Assembly (NCBI GenBank): GCA_009838845.1
Contig: VXRD01000095.1
Location: forward strand, 19,207-70,993
DNA length: 51,787 nucleotides
Source: Gemmatimonadota bacterium
Lineage (GTDB): Bacteria; Latescibacterota; UBA2968
Direction of reading: 5' to 3'
Below the pieces are notes generated by a model that worked only from the letters and a program-made list of their open reading frames with translations, had not been told where the DNA came from and did not search any database. Positions 49,011 to 51,787 of the stretch are shown here, piece by piece. The position numbers and the translations under genes were made by a program. Positions within the stretch are counted from its first letter, which is position 1. The number at the start of each line of letters is the position of its first letter.

Positions 49011-51545
49011 TCACTCATATCGCAGGGCGTGGACGGGATTGCGCTGTGCGGCTTTGAGGGCTTGAATGCCAATGGTGAGCAGGGCTGTTAAAAAGACGAG
49101 TAATCCGCCGAGCAGAAAGAGGCCCATACCTGCATCAATGCGGTAGGCAAAATCTCGCAACCAGTGCTCGACGCCGTAATGGGCGATGGGCCAGGCGATC
49201 AGATTGGCGATGAGAATAAGTATCACAAACTCTCGGGACAATAGGGCGACGATGTGATGGTTCGATGCGCCGAGTACTTTGCGGATGCCGATTTCTTTGG
49301 TGCGTCGGGTAATGGCGAGGGATGTGAGACCCAGAACCCCGAGGCATGCGACAAAGAGCGCGAAGAAAGAGGCGTATTGGACAATGGTGCCCCAGCGTTC
49401 TTCCTCGCGGTAGAGGCGATCAAAATTTTCGTCGAGGAAGACGTAATCAAATGGTGCATCGCCCGCAATAGACTGCCATTTTTCAGCCATAAAGGCGAGC
49501 GTTTCGGACAGGCGTTCTGGACGAATGCGTACAAGGAAATCGTCGGCCCTGCTGGCTGCATCTAAAAATATCACTACAGGAGGCAGGGCATAATGTAGCG
49601 ACTGTAAGTGAAAATCATCTACGACACCGATAATTTTGGGGTCTTTTATTGCCAGGACTTTTGGTATGCTATCTCCCAGCGTAAAATAGGCCATCATCTG
49701 GCTAATGGGCAAGGTCGTGTCCAAGGGTTGTTCCAGTTGTGAGCGTTCGACAAATGTTTTATTGACCAGAACAGCCTGTTTTGCATCTGTACCAAAATCT
49801 GGCGAAAAGTTGCGTCCTGCCAACAATACAATGCCCAGTGTGTCGAAAAAGTCATAATCCACGTAAACATCTGATTTTTTTACCACTTCCCCATTAGGAA
49901 ATGTAATATTGTCTTGGTGGTAGTCTGAGTCTGCTTTCAAGTTGGAAAACAAATCTGATTGTGTCACGTTTACGATCTGGGTGTGCCGTTTGAGTTCTCT
50001 CTTGAAGATTTGTAGTTGGTGAGGTATCAGATGGCGTTGCTGCGGAAGAGCTGACGTGTAAAGATTCTGTGTTTTTATCAATACGACCTGCGACTCATTC
50101 AAGCCCAGATTCTTTTCTTTTAAGAATGTCAGTTGCCGAGACATTACAAGGGTGGCAATGAGAAACAAAATCGCAACGACGAACTGACCAACGATCAGGA
50201 CGCGACCAGACCAGGATCTGCCGCCGATATTGAATCGGTTCTTCAAAACGGCAATGGGATCAAAGCCCGATAGCACGAGTGCCGGATAGATACCCGAGAC
50301 TAGACTAATAATCAATAAGAACGACGCGCCAAAGAGCACGTCGGATAGGGAAGGCCGATAATCCAGTGTTAAATTCACCTGTGTCAATGTGTTGAAGGTC
50401 GAGAGAAAAAACTCTGTTAGTGCAAGTCCCAACAGCATTCCCACACCCGTGAGCAGCAAAGACTCGCCCCAAAACTGTTTCATCAGTTGGAAACGTACCG
50501 CACCCACTACTTTGCGTATTCCCACCTCTCGCGCTCGGGTCGCAGATCGCGCAATGGCGAGGTTCGTAAAATTGATGCACGCCACCAGCAATACGGATAG
50601 GGCAATGCCCGCGAGGATATAGGAATATGCGGGGTTGCTCGGTGTTGAAAGTCCCTCTGTTAAAGACCCCTCTATTATCTCGCGATCAAAATGGATATCT
50701 GCAATGGGCTGCAAGTGCAAGGCCACGTCCTGTGAAGAATTTTTGTTTGCTTCAACAAATGCATTCAGGACAGGGGATATGTCTGCCAATTGTACGTTGT
50801 CAATTAGCTGTATATAGGTAACATCTCTTCCCCACGAGAAAACGGATGGAGTAATTTCTTTACTTTCGAATTTGCCGTCTGCTGTCAGGGTAAATGCCTT
50901 CATTTTCTTTTCAGGGGGAGGAAGGCTTGCCTGAGAAAAAATCAGATCGAATTGAATGCTGGAATTTTCAGGAGGATCTTGTGCGATACCCGCTACGACA
51001 AAAGTTTTCTCTTCCTCGTTCCAGATTTTGTCGCTGATGCTGATTTCTCGTCCTACAACATCGTTTTGTCCGAAATATTTTCGCGCTGCACTTTGGGTCA
51101 AGACTATACTGTTTGGGTTTGCGAGCACGGTTTTGGGATCGCCGTGTGTGATCGGAAACGTGAATAGTTGAAAAAAGTTTTCGTCGGTGAACAGGGATTT
51201 TACTTCAAAGGTATTATTGCCGTGAGATACAGTGCCTGGACCCTCATGTATCCGCACTACATGGGCGAATTGCGGGATGTTATCTCGCATGAGTGGTCCA
51301 ATTTGACCCGATAATCGGACACGCATGGCATTGTCTTTTTTGCCAAACATTCCGCCAGATGCCCCCAGTCGGAAAATGCGGTCGGCTTTTTCGTGAAATT
51401 GGTCATAAGTCCATTCGTGCCGCACATAGAGAAATGTGAGCAGGCAAAATGCAATGCCCGTTGCCAGGCCGAGGGCATTGATCGCGGTGTATATTTTGTA
51501 GCGTACCAGATTTCGCAGGGCAATGGTCAGGTAATTTTTGAGCAT
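49011..51545 (-). CDS. MacB/FtsX-family ABC-type permease
   Basis: An 844-residue membrane protein with two copies of the MacB-periplasmic-core plus FtsX permease unit. The N-terminal unit begins LKNYLTIALRNLVRYKIYTA, followed by a long periplasmic core and three helices (LLVACINFTNLAIARSATRA). The second periplasmic core ends in another FtsX triple helix (LFVACLGVLGLTSLAITRRT). No ATPase domain is present, so a separate MacB-type ATP-binding protein is needed and must lie outside the window. Such permeases export lipopeptides, toxins or cell-wall signals. AGGAGG upstream of the ATG fixes the start. The 199 bp to the 48515 gene contain only its promoter. Confidence 0.88.
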   Translation of the reverse strand: MLKNYLTIALRNLVRYKIYTAINALGLATGIAFCLLTFLYVRHEWTYDQFHEKADRIFRLGASGGMFGKKDNAMRVRLSGQIGPLMRDNIPQFAHVVRIHEGPGTVSHGNNTFEVKSLFTDENFFQLFTFPITHGDPKTVLANPNSIVLTQSAARKYFGQNDVVGREISISDKIWNEEEKTFVVAGIAQDPPENSSIQFDLIFSQASLPPPEKKMKAFTLTADGKFESKEITPSVFSWGRDVTYIQLIDNVQLADISPVLNAFVEANKNSSQDVALHLQPIADIHFDREIIEGSLTEGLSTPSNPAYSYILAGIALSVLLVACINFTNLAIARSATRAREVGIRKVVGAVRFQLMKQFWGESLLLTGVGMLLGLALTEFFLSTFNTLTQVNLTLDYRPSLSDVLFGASFLLIISLVSGIYPALVLSGFDPIAVLKNRFNIGGRSWSGRVLIVGQFVVAILFLIATLVMSRQLTFLKEKNLGLNESQVVLIKTQNLYTSALPQQRHLIPHQLQIFKRELKRHTQIVNVTQSDLFSNLKADSDYHQDNITFPNGEVVKKSDVYVDYDFFDTLGIVLLAGRNFSPDFGTDAKQAVLVNKTFVERSQLEQPLDTTLPISQMMAYFTLGDSIPKVLAIKDPKIIGVVDDFHLQSLHYALPPVVIFLDAASRADDFLVRIRPERLSETLAFMAEKWQSIAGDAPFDYVFLDENFDRLYREEERWGTIVQYASFFALFVACLGVLGLTSLAITRRTKEIGIRKVLGASNHHIVALLSREFVILILIANLIAWPIAHYGVEHWLRDFAYRIDAGMGLFLLGGLLVFLTALLTIGIQALKAAQRNPVHALRYE

Positions 51546-51787
51546 GAGAACCTCCTCTGAAAATTGGAAAGATTGTTGACATTTTATTTAGCGAAAATCG
51601 TGCCAAACTTTTTTGGGATCAATGACTCGAGCACTTTTTTTATGGCTGGACCTCTTTTATTTTAATAACATGTTGTAAATGAGTCGTTTAATTTTTGAAA
51701 AAATTTTAGATACTGGCGTAAATAAAAAAATCACTGGCCTTATCAAAATTTAATTACGTGGGCAAGTGTCCGATTTTGATACAGTGG
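51546..51787. other. AT-rich upstream region at the right edge
   Basis: No ORF with a coding look is visible in these 242 bases. They precede the permease start and should hold its promoter, but I see no box pair that is clearly good enough to report. Confidence 0.4.

Overview
The window looks like chromosomal DNA of an uncultured, Gram-negative-type heterotrophic bacterium. Several traits together suggest Latescibacterota or a nearby lineage: formylglycine-type sulfatases, non-haem Fe(II) dioxygenases of the PhyH and TauD families, two GWxTD-domain proteins, a DUF6785/DUF6784-type membrane protein, an RND pump with its adaptor, a FtsX/MacB-type permease and selA-selB. This placement is an inference from gene content; there is no rRNA or universal marker to confirm it. 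The first ~80 bases are poly-C-rich and look like a poor contig end.

Layout. 0.2-6.5 kb: NAD-dependent epimerase and sulfatase pair (+), SPL-like radical SAM protein (-), C45-type N-terminal-nucleophile hydrolase plus CBM9-like protein (-), and an ornithine cyclodeaminase-like dehydrogenase (+). 6.6-8.1 kb is a small accessory island: a toxin-first PIN/Phd toxin-antitoxin operon whose -10 box lies inside a perfect palindrome, an AT-rich spacer full of inverted and direct repeats, and a short protein beginning with an integrase-arm-like module. 8-10.6 kb: MazG, a charged unknown protein and class I aldolase. 10.8-15.7 kb: GWxTD protein followed by selA and selB (selenocysteine decoding).

15.7-23.1 kb (-) is a tight six-gene catabolic operon, in transcription order GDPD phosphodiesterase, sulfatase, enolase-superfamily enzyme, serine hydrolase, GH29 alpha-L-fucosidase, zinc-type dehydrogenase. 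It fits use of a sulfated, fucose-containing glycan. 23.3-25.8 kb (+): GtrA plus a DUF2723 glycosyltransferase-like membrane protein. 25.7-32.2 kb (-): sulfatase, sugar isomerase-like TIM barrel, DegT aminotransferase and PD40 propeller lipoprotein up to a terminator, then PhyH and amidohydrolase. 32.3-37.5 kb (-): coiled-coil membrane protein, RND adaptor and RND permease, ending at a strong terminator.

37.7-47.5 kb (-): a seven-gene run (TPR-GWxTD, glycerate 2-kinase, PhyH, TauD, DUF6785-type membrane protein, epimerase, QueD-like protein) ends at an AT-rich terminator. The next gene is a primary-type sigma factor whose TTGACT-17-TATATT promoter holds a LexA-type GAAC-N4-GTTC palindrome between the -35 and -10 boxes. 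47.7-51.5 kb (-): a protein resembling single-strand-annealing recombinases, a 98-aa unknown and a MacB/FtsX-family permease.

Many promoters here have a good TTGACA-like box and 16-18 bp spacing, so the primary sigma factor of this organism appears to read ordinary sigma70 sites. No tRNA, rRNA, CRISPR array or intact transposase was seen.
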